Source: JBHJHP01 sp042219825 (lineage in GTDB: Bacteria > Bacteroidota > Bacteroidia > Bacteroidales > UBA5342). From it: a stretch of DNA of 64,000 nucleotides. The position numbers and the translations under genes are program-made. Shown piece by piece: positions 45,933-54,633 of this stretch. The notes beneath the pieces are model-generated. The model was not told the DNA's origin. It did not search any database and worked only from the letters and a program-made list of their open reading frames with translations. The stretch spans positions 641,271 to 705,270 of the forward strand of contig NZ_JBHJHQ010000002.1 in assembly GCF_042219825.1 (NCBI RefSeq). Direction: 5' to 3'. How positions within the stretch are numbered: the first letter of the stretch is position 1; each line of letters opens with the position of its first letter.

Positions 45933-47744
45933 ATGAAGAAGACGTTTGGATTATTGAGTGAAGATGAACAGACGCTGCTGAATCAGCTTGTGGAAGGAAT
46001 GACAAAGGAACAATTGTTATGGACAAGCGGTTACCTGGCAGGAAAAGGTGAAAACAATAATAAATCAGGAACAAAAGAAAGACCCGTTATGCCCAATATT
46101 CAGGTGCTGTATGGCACACACTCCGGTAACAGTGAAGTTATCTCGGAACAGCTGTTACAGCTTGCAAAGAACAATGGTTTGGATATGCAGATATCCATCA
46201 TGGAAAAATATGAGTATAAAAATACGCCATTATTAAAAAATCTTATTGTTGTTGTCAGTACACATGGTGAAGGGGAACCACCTTCGAACGCCATGGGATT
46301 TCTGGATTACTTAAGAGACAAAAATACGCCTGAAATGCCGGAGCTGAATTATGCTGTGCTGGGATTGGGAGACTCAACCTATGCCAATTTCAGTCAGGCA
46401 GGAGTCGATTTTCATAAGGCCTTAAAGAAGCTAAAGGCAAAGCCAATTTTGCCAATCCGTAAATGCGATGCTGAATTCATGCCGGATGCAAAGAAATGGA
46501 TGGATCAGATTATCAATCATTTTTCAGGGAATTCTGTTGCGCTGAAGCCGGAGAAAGTTAAAGCACCCGAAGGAGGACTTGTTTTAGGTGGAGTGGCCAG
46601 TGCTGGTTTTACAGTACCTTCATTTAAACGCGTTTATGACCGGAATAATCCGTTTTATGCAAAGATTCTGAAGAAGAAACTATTAAATGGTGATGGTTCA
46701 GGTAAAGAGGTCTATCATTTTGAACTCTCGATACGTGATTCCGGATTTACATATCAGCCTGGTGATACATTGAGCATTGTCGGGGACAATCCACCTTCGC
46801 TTGTAGAAGCTATTCTGGATAAATTCAGTTTCAGCAGGGATGAGGAGGTTGTGCTGGATAAACAGATGTTTACGCTTTATCATGCCTTGAGGAATTATCT
46901 TGAGATAACGGTTATCAATCCGGTGATACTGGATCGATATAACAAGTTTGCCGGTTCTGCAGAATTAACCGGTTTAATCAATGATCCGGTACCGCTGGCC
47001 GATTATTTATATGGTAGTGATGTGCTTGATTTGCTGACTGATTTTCCGGCAAAACTAAATGCTCAGGAACTCGTTTCTGTTTTGAGAAAACTTCCCCCGA
47101 GAAAGTATTCCATCGCATCCAGCTTTGATGCTCATCCCGGTGAAGCTCATATTACTGTTGCGGCGGTGCGGTTTGAAAAAAATGAACGGATTCGTGAAGG
47201 GGCAATATCAACCTTTGTTGTTGACAGGGTAAAAGAGGGTGACAGAATACCGGTTTTTGTTCAGAATAAAAAGAAATTCAAAATGCCCGAGGATAAGTCT
47301 ACCCCAATTATTATGATAGGCCCGGGAACCGGCATTGCACCGTTCCGTGCGTTTGTTCAGCAGAGAAAGCATGACGGTGTAAAGAAGGGAACGTGGTTGT
47401 TTTTCGGGGATCAGCATGAAGAAACTGATTTTTTATACGGTGAAGAATGGAACACCCTAAAGGCTGAAGGCTATCTGCAAAAACTGGATCTTGCTTTTAG
47501 TCGCGACCAGGATGAAAAAATTTATGTGCAGCACCGTTTGCTTCAGAAATCAGACAAAGTCTGGACGTGGTTACAAAAAGGAGCCAGCATCTATGTGTGT
47601 GGTGATAAAAAGAAGATGGCAACTGATGTTCATCTTGCCTTGCTTGATATTGTAAGAAATGAAGGTAAGATGGATATCAACACTGCAAAACAATACTTAA
47701 ACCAGCTAGTTACAGATAATAGATATCAAAAGGATGTGTATTAA
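45933..47744 (+). CDS. cysJ: CysJ-like sulfite reductase flavoprotein (diflavin reductase)
   Basis: 603 residues, close to the length of CysJ. A short N-terminal helical region is followed by a flavodoxin domain (about 52-195: LYGTHSGNSEVISEQL, VSTHGEGEPPSNA, GLGDSTYANF), then the connecting/FAD domain (about 220-430, with RKYSIASS at 390-397), and the NADPH domain (GPGTGIAPFRAF at 463-474, IYVCGDKKKMATDV near the end). It passes electrons from NADPH through FAD and FMN to an acceptor, in CysJ the CysI sulfite reductase. No cysI or other sulfur gene is adjacent, so the acceptor is not certain. It converges on the next gene with 7 bases between stops. Confidence 0.88.
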   Translation: MKKTFGLLSEDEQTLLNQLVEGMTKEQLLWTSGYLAGKGENNNKSGTKERPVMPNIQVLYGTHSGNSEVISEQLLQLAKNNGLDMQISIMEKYEYKNTPLLKNLIVVVSTHGEGEPPSNAMGFLDYLRDKNTPEMPELNYAVLGLGDSTYANFSQAGVDFHKALKKLKAKPILPIRKCDAEFMPDAKKWMDQIINHFSGNSVALKPEKVKAPEGGLVLGGVASAGFTVPSFKRVYDRNNPFYAKILKKKLLNGDGSGKEVYHFELSIRDSGFTYQPGDTLSIVGDNPPSLVEAILDKFSFSRDEEVVLDKQMFTLYHALRNYLEITVINPVILDRYNKFAGSAELTGLINDPVPLADYLYGSDVLDLLTDFPAKLNAQELVSVLRKLPPRKYSIASSFDAHPGEAHITVAAVRFEKNERIREGAISTFVVDRVKEGDRIPVFVQNKKKFKMPEDKSTPIIMIGPGTGIAPFRAFVQQRKHDGVKKGTWLFFGDQHEETDFLYGEEWNTLKAEGYLQKLDLAFSRDQDEKIYVQHRLLQKSDKVWTWLQKGASIYVCGDKKKMATDVHLALLDIVRNEGKMDINTAKQYLNQLVTDNRYQKDVY

Positions 47745-47751
47745 ATCCGGC

Positions 47752-50205
47752 TCAGAACCGAATATGCAATGAAACTCTGATACCCCAGTCCACAATATTT
47801 TCTGCATGATGGAGGTAATTCAGTCGCCAGATGGAGTCGATACGAATCAGCTGAAAAATATTTTCAATGCCAGCTGAAGCTTCCATGTAAGGCGCTTTGC
47901 CAATACCGGATAAGCCTTCGGGAAACAGTATCTGCCTGTGTTTTGTATCGCTTAATTCTCCATACAATATTTTAAACCCACCAACTTCACGTAACTTTAA
48001 TGCTCTGAATAAGGGGATCTTATTTAAAAAGAATCCCTGGAAGTGATGCTCAATAAATAAACTGGCATATTTGTCACTTGCAAACTCGTAATAATTCATC
48101 AGATTAAATGCATAAAGGTCGTTTGTGAGTGTTTCGTTGCCCTCATGTAGTTTTAATAAAGGAAATGGAACACTTCCCAAAACCGTCCCGGCCTGCAAAT
48201 AATAGAGAGTATATCCAATAGGATTGATGGGAAGCTTGTCAAATATATCAAGATGAATCCTTCCATAAATGTAATCAGTCTTGTTCAGCCTTACACTTCC
48301 GATTCCGGTATACACATTAAATACAGGACGTTTGCTTCCCAGACTGATCCGCTGAAAATCACCAGGAATAAATGTTTCACCAATTGCAATGTGTGTATTG
48401 ATTCCAAATTCTTTATTGTATAATGCCTTTGCTTCGGTACTGTCCGGTTCGTAAAATGGAACATTTTGTCCTGGTCTGATATATTGCCATTTGAAGATGC
48501 CGGTGGTAGTCAGTCCTGTAAACCATTCATGCTGATATTGCACATCAAGCTGATCTGTGAGGGTTAGTTTATTGTTGGGATTCCTGCTGATTAAAGAAGA
48601 TAAAAAGTTATCTTCCATAAATGCATTCTGACTTTTACCCAGGAGTTGGTTGTCGTGTTCAAAATGCATGCTTAAAACATTCATCGGCTGCTTATTAAAG
48701 TAGTAATATCCACCGAGGCTGTATTTCATGTGATTATCCTTAAATCCGTAAGCAATGTATCCGTCCAGCCGTAGCTTTTCGTTAAAATCTTTAGTGGTTC
48801 TACCTCCAAGTCTGATCCTGTTTCCTTCAATAGGATTGTAGCTGTACATATAAAAATATGGTCCCAGCTCGAATTTTCCGAAATCCTTGTAGCCAAACAA
48901 GATGGTTTCAACAATTTCTGTTATTGACTTGAATTTAGGTACATTTTGTAAAGAATCTACCATGTCGTAAATACCCTGTTCGCGGATATTTAACCGTTCG
49001 GGTCTGGCTTGAGCCCAGTACTCGGGTGGGTGATGCAGGGCATCCTTTTCAACTTTGGTTTGAAATGGACTTGCCATTAGATCGGGTGGAGGTTCTGCAA
49101 ATTTGAAATCCTGATAAATTGAAGTTTTTCTCCCTATAATACCCACAGTACGGTTTTTATTATTGCCTTCCACGTTAAAGTCTGCCAGAATTTCTTCTTT
49201 TTCAGGGATGCAGGTTGTATCTTTTAAAACATACAATTTGCGAATCTCAAGTTTATTTAAGAAGTTGATGTTAGCTTTCGGTGAAATGCTCATATCAATT
49301 TTATAAACTGCAAAAATTGAATCAATTACCCACATGGACCCTTCAAATGCGGCTTCATGTGCCATGCGTGGTTTGAAATCTATTTTATATAGTTTCCGCC
49401 CCCCTGATTCTAGGCTGTCAACAAGGTAATAGCGATAAAAAAGGTTCCACTGATCATTAATTGGAGAGATAAGCCCAATGTTATCTACATTGATAAAGTT
49501 CTTATAAATGTTAAAATCCTGATAAAATTTTCCGGTAAACTGGGTAATCGTCTTGGTGCGTACTCCGGATAATCGATTCGCCAGAATAACTTCTTTCGAT
49601 GTATTGTCCTTTTGTGAATGATAATATTCAGAGACTGACTCTGAAATAAATACCGGTAAATATGGCACACTGTCTTCAGGAAGTGTATCCAGATTTTCAA
49701 AAACAAATTCCATATCTTCCCAGAATTTTCTGTTTTTTTTCGGCTTTCCAAGGTTTTTCAGATCAACCTCAAGTTTATTGTACACCCTGCTTTCCCACGA
49801 CGGAAAATTGTTTGGATCATTGTTCTGTTTGTTTTTAATGATATTTCTTAATATGGGGTGAGCCGGATTTTCACCGGGCAATACACTGACTTCATTTAAT
49901 GAATATATATTTTCCTGTAAGGGGATATTTACGTGCTGTCCTGTATATGGGCGAATCGGAATTGTCCTGGTTATATAACCAACGGCAGAAATTGAAAGAG
50001 TATCCAGACTTTTATTAGATGTAATCCTGAAATTACCGTATTCATCTGATGTTGTCCCTTCCATTGACCCTTTCAACACAATATTTGCAAAGGGAACAGG
50101 TTCACGTTTAGTATCCACTATGGTACCTGAAATAACTGTTTGTGAACTCAGTGAAGTACTAAACAGCAGTAATATGATTAATATGTAATAAGTTGGCAAT
50201 TTCAT
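47752..50205 (-). CDS. Outer-membrane DUF5686 protein with carboxypeptidase-regulatory-like domain
   Basis: 817 residues from ATG 50205, chosen because MKLPTYYILIILLLF begins the signal peptide (ends SLSSQ); the frame is open 45 bases further up. A carboxypeptidase-regulatory-like domain (about 23-105: GTIVDTKREPVPFANIVLKG, AVGYITRTIPI) precedes a long DUF5686-type region with many beta-strands (FGKFELGPYFYMYSYNP, GYTLYYLQAGTVLGSVPFPL) ending IRVSLHIRF, a barrel-like C-terminus. It is probably an outer-membrane protein; its role is not established. It stands alone and divergent from ferritin. Confidence 0.83.
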   Translation of the reverse strand: MKLPTYYILIILLLFSTSLSSQTVISGTIVDTKREPVPFANIVLKGSMEGTTSDEYGNFRITSNKSLDTLSISAVGYITRTIPIRPYTGQHVNIPLQENIYSLNEVSVLPGENPAHPILRNIIKNKQNNDPNNFPSWESRVYNKLEVDLKNLGKPKKNRKFWEDMEFVFENLDTLPEDSVPYLPVFISESVSEYYHSQKDNTSKEVILANRLSGVRTKTITQFTGKFYQDFNIYKNFINVDNIGLISPINDQWNLFYRYYLVDSLESGGRKLYKIDFKPRMAHEAAFEGSMWVIDSIFAVYKIDMSISPKANINFLNKLEIRKLYVLKDTTCIPEKEEILADFNVEGNNKNRTVGIIGRKTSIYQDFKFAEPPPDLMASPFQTKVEKDALHHPPEYWAQARPERLNIREQGIYDMVDSLQNVPKFKSITEIVETILFGYKDFGKFELGPYFYMYSYNPIEGNRIRLGGRTTKDFNEKLRLDGYIAYGFKDNHMKYSLGGYYYFNKQPMNVLSMHFEHDNQLLGKSQNAFMEDNFLSSLISRNPNNKLTLTDQLDVQYQHEWFTGLTTTGIFKWQYIRPGQNVPFYEPDSTEAKALYNKEFGINTHIAIGETFIPGDFQRISLGSKRPVFNVYTGIGSVRLNKTDYIYGRIHLDIFDKLPINPIGYTLYYLQAGTVLGSVPFPLLKLHEGNETLTNDLYAFNLMNYYEFASDKYASLFIEHHFQGFFLNKIPLFRALKLREVGGFKILYGELSDTKHRQILFPEGLSGIGKAPYMEASAGIENIFQLIRIDSIWRLNYLHHAENIVDWGIRVSLHIRF

Positions 50206-50360
50206 TTGCGGTTTCAAGATACAAATTATGGATTTTAAAACGACAGACAATTTATTAGTCTATTATATTTTGTGCGGATTTTAAGTATTTTTCAGGTTTT
50301 GTTATAAGTTGATAAATATATTAAAAATACTTAACCTGAAGACTTAAGAAAGGCGCTATA

Positions 50361-50391
50361 TTGCTTCATCAGGCTTTTTTGACTATATTTG
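50361..50391 (+). promoter_or_regulatory. Promoter of the ferritin gene
   Basis: TTG (50361-50363), 20 bases, TATATTTG (50384-50391). This is the Bacteroidota -33/-7 arrangement with a perfect TAnnTTTG box. Transcription near 50397 gives a leader of about 36 bases. Confidence 0.62.
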
Positions 50392-50432
50392 AGAATTGAA
50401 AAACACCACTTGTAATCTAAAAATAATCAGAT

Positions 50433-50939
50433 ATGTTAAAAGAAAAAGTTGAAAAAATTTTAGTTGAACAGATAGGAAAAGAAGCGTATTCTTCTAATTT
50501 GTATTTGGCAATGGCTTCCTGGGCCGAATGCAATGGCTACCCCGGAATAGCACAATGGATGTATGCTCAGTCAGATGAAGAGCGCGTTCATATGCTAAAG
50601 TTTGTTGGCTATCTTAATGAGAGAGGAGGGAAGGCTGTTATTCCTGCAATTGATGCACCTCCCGTAGATTTTAAGAATGTACGTGATTTATTTCAGCGTA
50701 CAATGGAGCATGAGCAATATATTTCCGATGCTATAAATACTATAGTGGCAGTGTGTCATGAAGAAAGGGATTTTGCAACACACCAGTGGGTTCAGTGGTT
50801 TGTGAATGAGCAAATTGAAGAAGAGGCATCTGTATCAAATATCCTCGACAGGTTAAACCTTATCGGAGACAGTGGAAATCTTTATCTCTTTGATCGGGAT
50901 ATAATGGGAATGCGTAACTCAGGTGGTGCTGAAGCCTGA
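50433..50939 (+). CDS. ftnA: Bacterial-type ferritin
   Basis: 168 residues, the usual length. All di-iron and third-site ligands of E. coli FtnA are in register: Glu17, Glu50, His53, Glu94, Glu126, Gln127 and Glu130. The protein forms a 24-subunit shell that oxidises and stores iron in the cytoplasm. It has its own promoter and terminator, so it is monocistronic. Confidence 0.97.
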   Translation: MLKEKVEKILVEQIGKEAYSSNLYLAMASWAECNGYPGIAQWMYAQSDEERVHMLKFVGYLNERGGKAVIPAIDAPPVDFKNVRDLFQRTMEHEQYISDAINTIVAVCHEERDFATHQWVQWFVNEQIEEEASVSNILDRLNLIGDSGNLYLFDRDIMGMRNSGGAEA

Positions 50940-50955
50940 AAATGATATGATTTAA

Positions 50956-50984
50956 AAAAGGCCTTCAATTATTGAAGGCCTTTT
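50956..50984. terminator. Ferritin terminator
   Basis: AAAAGGCCTTCAA (50956-50968) pairs with TTGAAGGCCTTTT (50972-50984) around a 3-base loop. It starts 16 bases after the ferritin stop. Confidence 0.88.
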
Positions 50985-51067
50985 GTATCTCCAGATATCT
51001 TTAAAAATTAGTAAATTGCTTAGGTGAAACAGAGTTAGCTTTAGGTCATATCCATAAATATCATATA

Positions 51068-51463
51068 ATGAGGCAGGAAGATTTTATATTGCGAGAGATT
51101 CAGAAAATAGGAGAGTTACTGCTTGGTATAATCGGTAAGCTTCAAAAGAAACAGGATGTAGCTGAGATAAATAACGAACTGGAAGAACTGGAATCAATAA
51201 CAGATCTTTCTATTGACAAAATATTACGAATGGAACCGGTTAAAATGATTCAGGTTCTTGAAAAGCTTGAGCAGTTTAATATTCATAATATGGAACTGTT
51301 TGCACGGACACTCTTTGAAATGCATACCTTATTCGATAGGAACAGAAGTAACATGATGCTCGAAAGAGCTTTGTTTATACTTGAATATCTTGAAGAGCGG
51401 GAAAAGACTTTCTCGATGACACGACAGGACTTGATGGCTTCAATTAAACAGGAATATGTATGA
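51068..51463 (+). CDS. Small all-helical protein, DUF6483-like
   Basis: 131 residues, predicted entirely helical: EDFILREIQKIGELLLGIIG at the start, then acidic heptad-like helices (INNELEELESITDLSIDKIL). No signal peptide or catalytic motif. The opening resembles small DUF6483-type proteins that begin with xDxLxRxIExL; this is a weak similarity. The stop overlaps the phzF-like gene by four bases (ATGA), so the two are translated together, but what links them is unknown. Confidence 0.65.
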   Translation: MRQEDFILREIQKIGELLLGIIGKLQKKQDVAEINNELEELESITDLSIDKILRMEPVKMIQVLEKLEQFNIHNMELFARTLFEMHTLFDRNRSNMMLERALFILEYLEEREKTFSMTRQDLMASIKQEYV

Positions 51464-52251
51464 AAAAGTCTTATAAGGTTTTTCAGATTGATGCATTTAC
51501 AAAAAATGTTTTTGGAGGAAATCCTGCATCCGTGTGTATTCTGGATGAATGGCTGCCTGATGAAAAGCTTCAGAAGATTGCAGCAGAACACAACCAGCCT
51601 GAAACGGCATTTCTTGTAGCTAACGATGAAGATTATGATATCAGGTGGTTCACGCCTACCTGCGAGGTAGATCTTTGTGGTCATGCCACACTGGCATCTG
51701 CTTATGTCCTGTTTAATGAACTGAATTTTAATGGAGAATTACTTCATTTTGAAACTCTGAACCGGGGTTCATTATATGTAAAGCGGCAAGGCAACTTATT
51801 CGAATTGGATTTTCCTGTGGATCATCTGGAGGAGACATTCATGCCGTATGGTTTGGTGGATGCATTTGGTTTTGAACCGATGAATATATTTAAAGGGAAA
51901 GATGATTATCTGGTTATTTTTGAATCGGAACAGCAGATTATAGATTTAAAACCTGATTTGGATGCGATTGCTTCTGTGGATGCAAGGGGTGTAATTTGTA
52001 CGGCGCCCGGAACAGATGTTGATTTTGTGTCACGGTTTTTCGGACCTCAGTCCGGAATTGATGAAGATCCTGTTACCGGTTCAGCACACACTACGCTAAC
52101 ACCTTACTGGGCCGATAAACTGAATAAAGTAAAGCTTACAGCGAGACAACTATCTGCCAGAAAAGGTTATCTTGAGGTTGAACTAAGTAATTCACGGGTA
52201 AAAATTTCCGGTTCAGCCGTACTGTATATGAAAGGAGAAATAATATTGTAA
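51460..52251 (+). CDS. PhzF-family isomerase/epimerase-like protein
   Basis: 263 residues. PhzF fold signatures: QIDAFTKNVFGGNPASV at the start (about 10-24), catalytic Glu48 in HNQPETAFL, WFTPTCEVDLCGHATLASAY (about 63-82), and in the second half VDFVSRFFGPQSGIDEDPVT and GSAHTTL. These enzymes catalyse proton-transfer isomerisations in the cytoplasm; most, as here, are not in phenazine pathways and their substrate is unknown. It converges with the ABC permease gene, 2 bases apart. Confidence 0.92.
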   Translation: MKKSYKVFQIDAFTKNVFGGNPASVCILDEWLPDEKLQKIAAEHNQPETAFLVANDEDYDIRWFTPTCEVDLCGHATLASAYVLFNELNFNGELLHFETLNRGSLYVKRQGNLFELDFPVDHLEETFMPYGLVDAFGFEPMNIFKGKDDYLVIFESEQQIIDLKPDLDAIASVDARGVICTAPGTDVDFVSRFFGPQSGIDEDPVTGSAHTTLTPYWADKLNKVKLTARQLSARKGYLEVELSNSRVKISGSAVLYMKGEIIL

Positions 52252-52253
52252 GT

Positions 52254-53576
52254 TTATCCTTTATATCTCAGCCACTTAAATATTTCCTTGTAACTTACTT
52301 TCTTTCCATACATTAGAATGCCAGTCCGGTAAATCCGTGATGCCACCCATATCATGCCAATAAATGTAAGGATCAGTAATGAAACAGAAACCAGGAGTTG
52401 CCATGCGGGGACCTCAAACGGTATCCGCACCATCATTACTATCGGGGAGGTAAATGGTATTAAAGAGCACCAGAATGCCATCGGGCCGTGTGGATTGTTG
52501 ATTGCACTAATGGCTACGTATAATGCAAATACCATTGGAATAGTTACCGGCAGCATAAATTGTTGTGTGTCGGTATCATTGTCAACGGCTGATCCGATGG
52601 CGGCAAATAAGGCCGCATAAAGCAGGTATCCGCCTATGAAATAAATAATAAAGAAAGACAGGATTTCATAAATGTTGAACGAATAGATCTTACTCATAAA
52701 TCTGACCATGTCAGCTCCGGCGCCCTGTGGCATTTCCTGGGCCGCATTCAATAACTGCATTTGCGTATTGGCATCATGCGGCATGTCCGGTAAAATCAAT
52801 ACCTTGATAACTGAAATCAATACCCCTGATAAAATAACCCAGAGTAAAAACTGGGTCAGGGCAACCAATGCAAGTCCAATGACTTTCCCCATCATTAACT
52901 GAAATGGTTTCACTGACGAAACGATGACTTCGACAATTCGGTTGGTCTTTTCTTCGATCACTCCACGCATCACCTGCACGCCGTACATAAAAATAAACAT
53001 GTAAATGATGAACGCTGAAATATAACCAATGGCCATAGCCAGCTCTGTGGACGATTCTCTGGCTTCACCACCCTTGCCCCATTTTATAGATGTAATATTA
53101 ACACCTTTATTCAGGTCGGCGAGAATATTGTCAAGGTTAGCAATGTTATATTCCTTCTTCTTTTCTTCCCTGATATAATTTTTAAGGTCTTTGCTTATCA
53201 TGCCTTGTATATCAAGGCTTACTTGTTTGTTAGAATATATAAAGACGGAATCAGGATATTTTTCCAGATCTGCGGTAATGTTTAAAATGGCATAATATCC
53301 CTTGCTGTTGAACTCTGATTCAAGCGTTTTAAAATTTTCAGAGGAGTACTGAAATTTTACATAATCCTGATTTTGTAAGACATTGTTGTATAATCCTGTT
53401 TCATCTGCAACGGCAATGACCTTCGTTGAATCGTCTTTCATGGTCTGTGACAATACCACAGGCACGAGAATTAAAGCGGCAAATAAAACGGGAGTTAAAA
53501 AGGTCATAATAATAAACGACTTTTTCTTTACTCTGGTCAGGTACTCTCTTTGGATGATCAGGGATGTTTTGCTCAT
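52254..53576 (-). CDS. ABC-2 type transporter permease (NatB-like)
   Basis: 440 residues. An N-terminal QREYLTRVKKKSFIIMTFLT segment leads into membrane helix 1 (about 23-43), then a periplasmic domain (about 45-170), then five helices (from about 180), ending with GILMYGKKVSYKEIFKWLRY. This is the ABC2_membrane_3/NatB architecture of sodium or drug exporters. Its ATPase partner should be a separate protein; none is in this window. It follows phoH after only 3 bases, so both are probably co-transcribed. The exported substrate cannot be told. Confidence 0.88.
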   Translation of the reverse strand: MSKTSLIIQREYLTRVKKKSFIIMTFLTPVLFAALILVPVVLSQTMKDDSTKVIAVADETGLYNNVLQNQDYVKFQYSSENFKTLESEFNSKGYYAILNITADLEKYPDSVFIYSNKQVSLDIQGMISKDLKNYIREEKKKEYNIANLDNILADLNKGVNITSIKWGKGGEARESSTELAMAIGYISAFIIYMFIFMYGVQVMRGVIEEKTNRIVEVIVSSVKPFQLMMGKVIGLALVALTQFLLWVILSGVLISVIKVLILPDMPHDANTQMQLLNAAQEMPQGAGADMVRFMSKIYSFNIYEILSFFIIYFIGGYLLYAALFAAIGSAVDNDTDTQQFMLPVTIPMVFALYVAISAINNPHGPMAFWCSLIPFTSPIVMMVRIPFEVPAWQLLVSVSLLILTFIGMIWVASRIYRTGILMYGKKVSYKEIFKWLRYKG

Positions 53577-53579
53577 AAT

Positions 53580-54506
53580 TTATTCTTTTTCGTAAGCTTC
53601 TACTATTTTTTGTACCAGTCTGTGGCGTACAATATCTTTTGCATTAAAAGTTATACGTTTTATGCCTTCAATATCCTTGAGTATTTGCAATGCCTGAACC
53701 AAACCGCTATCCTGACGGGATGGCAAGTCAATCTGGGTCACATCTCCCGTAACGATAAACTTGGCATTGCGACCCATCCGTGTGAGAAACATTTTAAGCT
53801 GATTCCTGGTCGTGTTCTGTGCTTCGTCCAGTATGACAATGGCATCATTCAATGTGCGGCCCCTCATGTAAGCGAGCGGAGCAATCTGAATGGTTTCATT
53901 TTCGGTATATTCCTTAAGCCTGGCCGCAGGAATCATATCTTTTAGTGCATCATACAAAGGTTGTAAATACGGATCAATTTTTTCTTTCAGATCGCCAGGT
54001 AAAAAACCAAGTCTTTCTCCGGCTTCAACCGCAGGTCTCGAAAGAATAATTTTTCGAATCTCTTTGTTCTTAAGGGCTCTTACAGCAAGGGCAATAGCCG
54101 TATAAGTTTTACCGGATCCGGCTGGGCCGATAGCAAACAAAAGGTCGTTGTGATAAAATGCATCCACAAACTTTTTTTGATTTGGTGTTCTAGCTACAAT
54201 AGGCCTTCCACTGGTGCTGTATAAAATAGCATCGGATGGGATACTTTCGTAAATTTTATTTTCTGTAATGATCTCCCTGATAATCTTTTCGGTAAGTTGA
54301 TTATACTGAATTGTATATTTAATCAGGTCATTAATTTTTTCTTCAAATTCAGCAATCTGATCCTCGCTTCCATTTGCCTTAATGATACTTCCCCGTGCAA
54401 TTATTCTTAATTTAGGATATAACGCTTTTATTATATCCAGATTTGCATTATTAGCGCCGTAAAATGATACAGGGTCTATATCTTCTAATACAATGATTCG
54501 TTCCAT
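53580..54506 (-). CDS. PhoH-family ATPase
   Basis: 308 residues. An N-terminal KH-like region (about 1-100) is followed by the PhoH domain with Walker A GPAGSGKT (127-134), LSRPAVEAGERLGFLPGDL, and Walker B IVILDEAQN, then a conserved VTGDVTQIDLP. This is the YbeZ/PhoH type, linked in bacteria to RNA metabolism and ribosome maturation; ybeY is often a neighbour elsewhere but is not seen here. It is a cytoplasmic ATPase. Confidence 0.95.
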   Translation of the reverse strand: MERIIVLEDIDPVSFYGANNANLDIIKALYPKLRIIARGSIIKANGSEDQIAEFEEKINDLIKYTIQYNQLTEKIIREIITENKIYESIPSDAILYSTSGRPIVARTPNQKKFVDAFYHNDLLFAIGPAGSGKTYTAIALAVRALKNKEIRKIILSRPAVEAGERLGFLPGDLKEKIDPYLQPLYDALKDMIPAARLKEYTENETIQIAPLAYMRGRTLNDAIVILDEAQNTTRNQLKMFLTRMGRNAKFIVTGDVTQIDLPSRQDSGLVQALQILKDIEGIKRITFNAKDIVRHRLVQKIVEAYEKE

Positions 54507-54586
54507 TAATTATTATTGATTCACAAATTTATAAAAATTAGGATACAATTCTGACTAAAAGCGTTGGGATGGAAATAAAATAAAAA

Positions 54587-54611
54587 AGCCACAACATCAT
54601 TTGCTGTGGCT
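54587..54611 (-). terminator. Intrinsic terminator of asnB
   Basis: AGCCACA (54587-54593) pairs with TGTGGCT (54605-54611). On the minus strand it is followed by TTTTTTATTTTATTT. It lies 22 bases after the asnB stop. Confidence 0.82.
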
Positions 54612-54633
54612 CAGTATATAAAATTATGATCTG

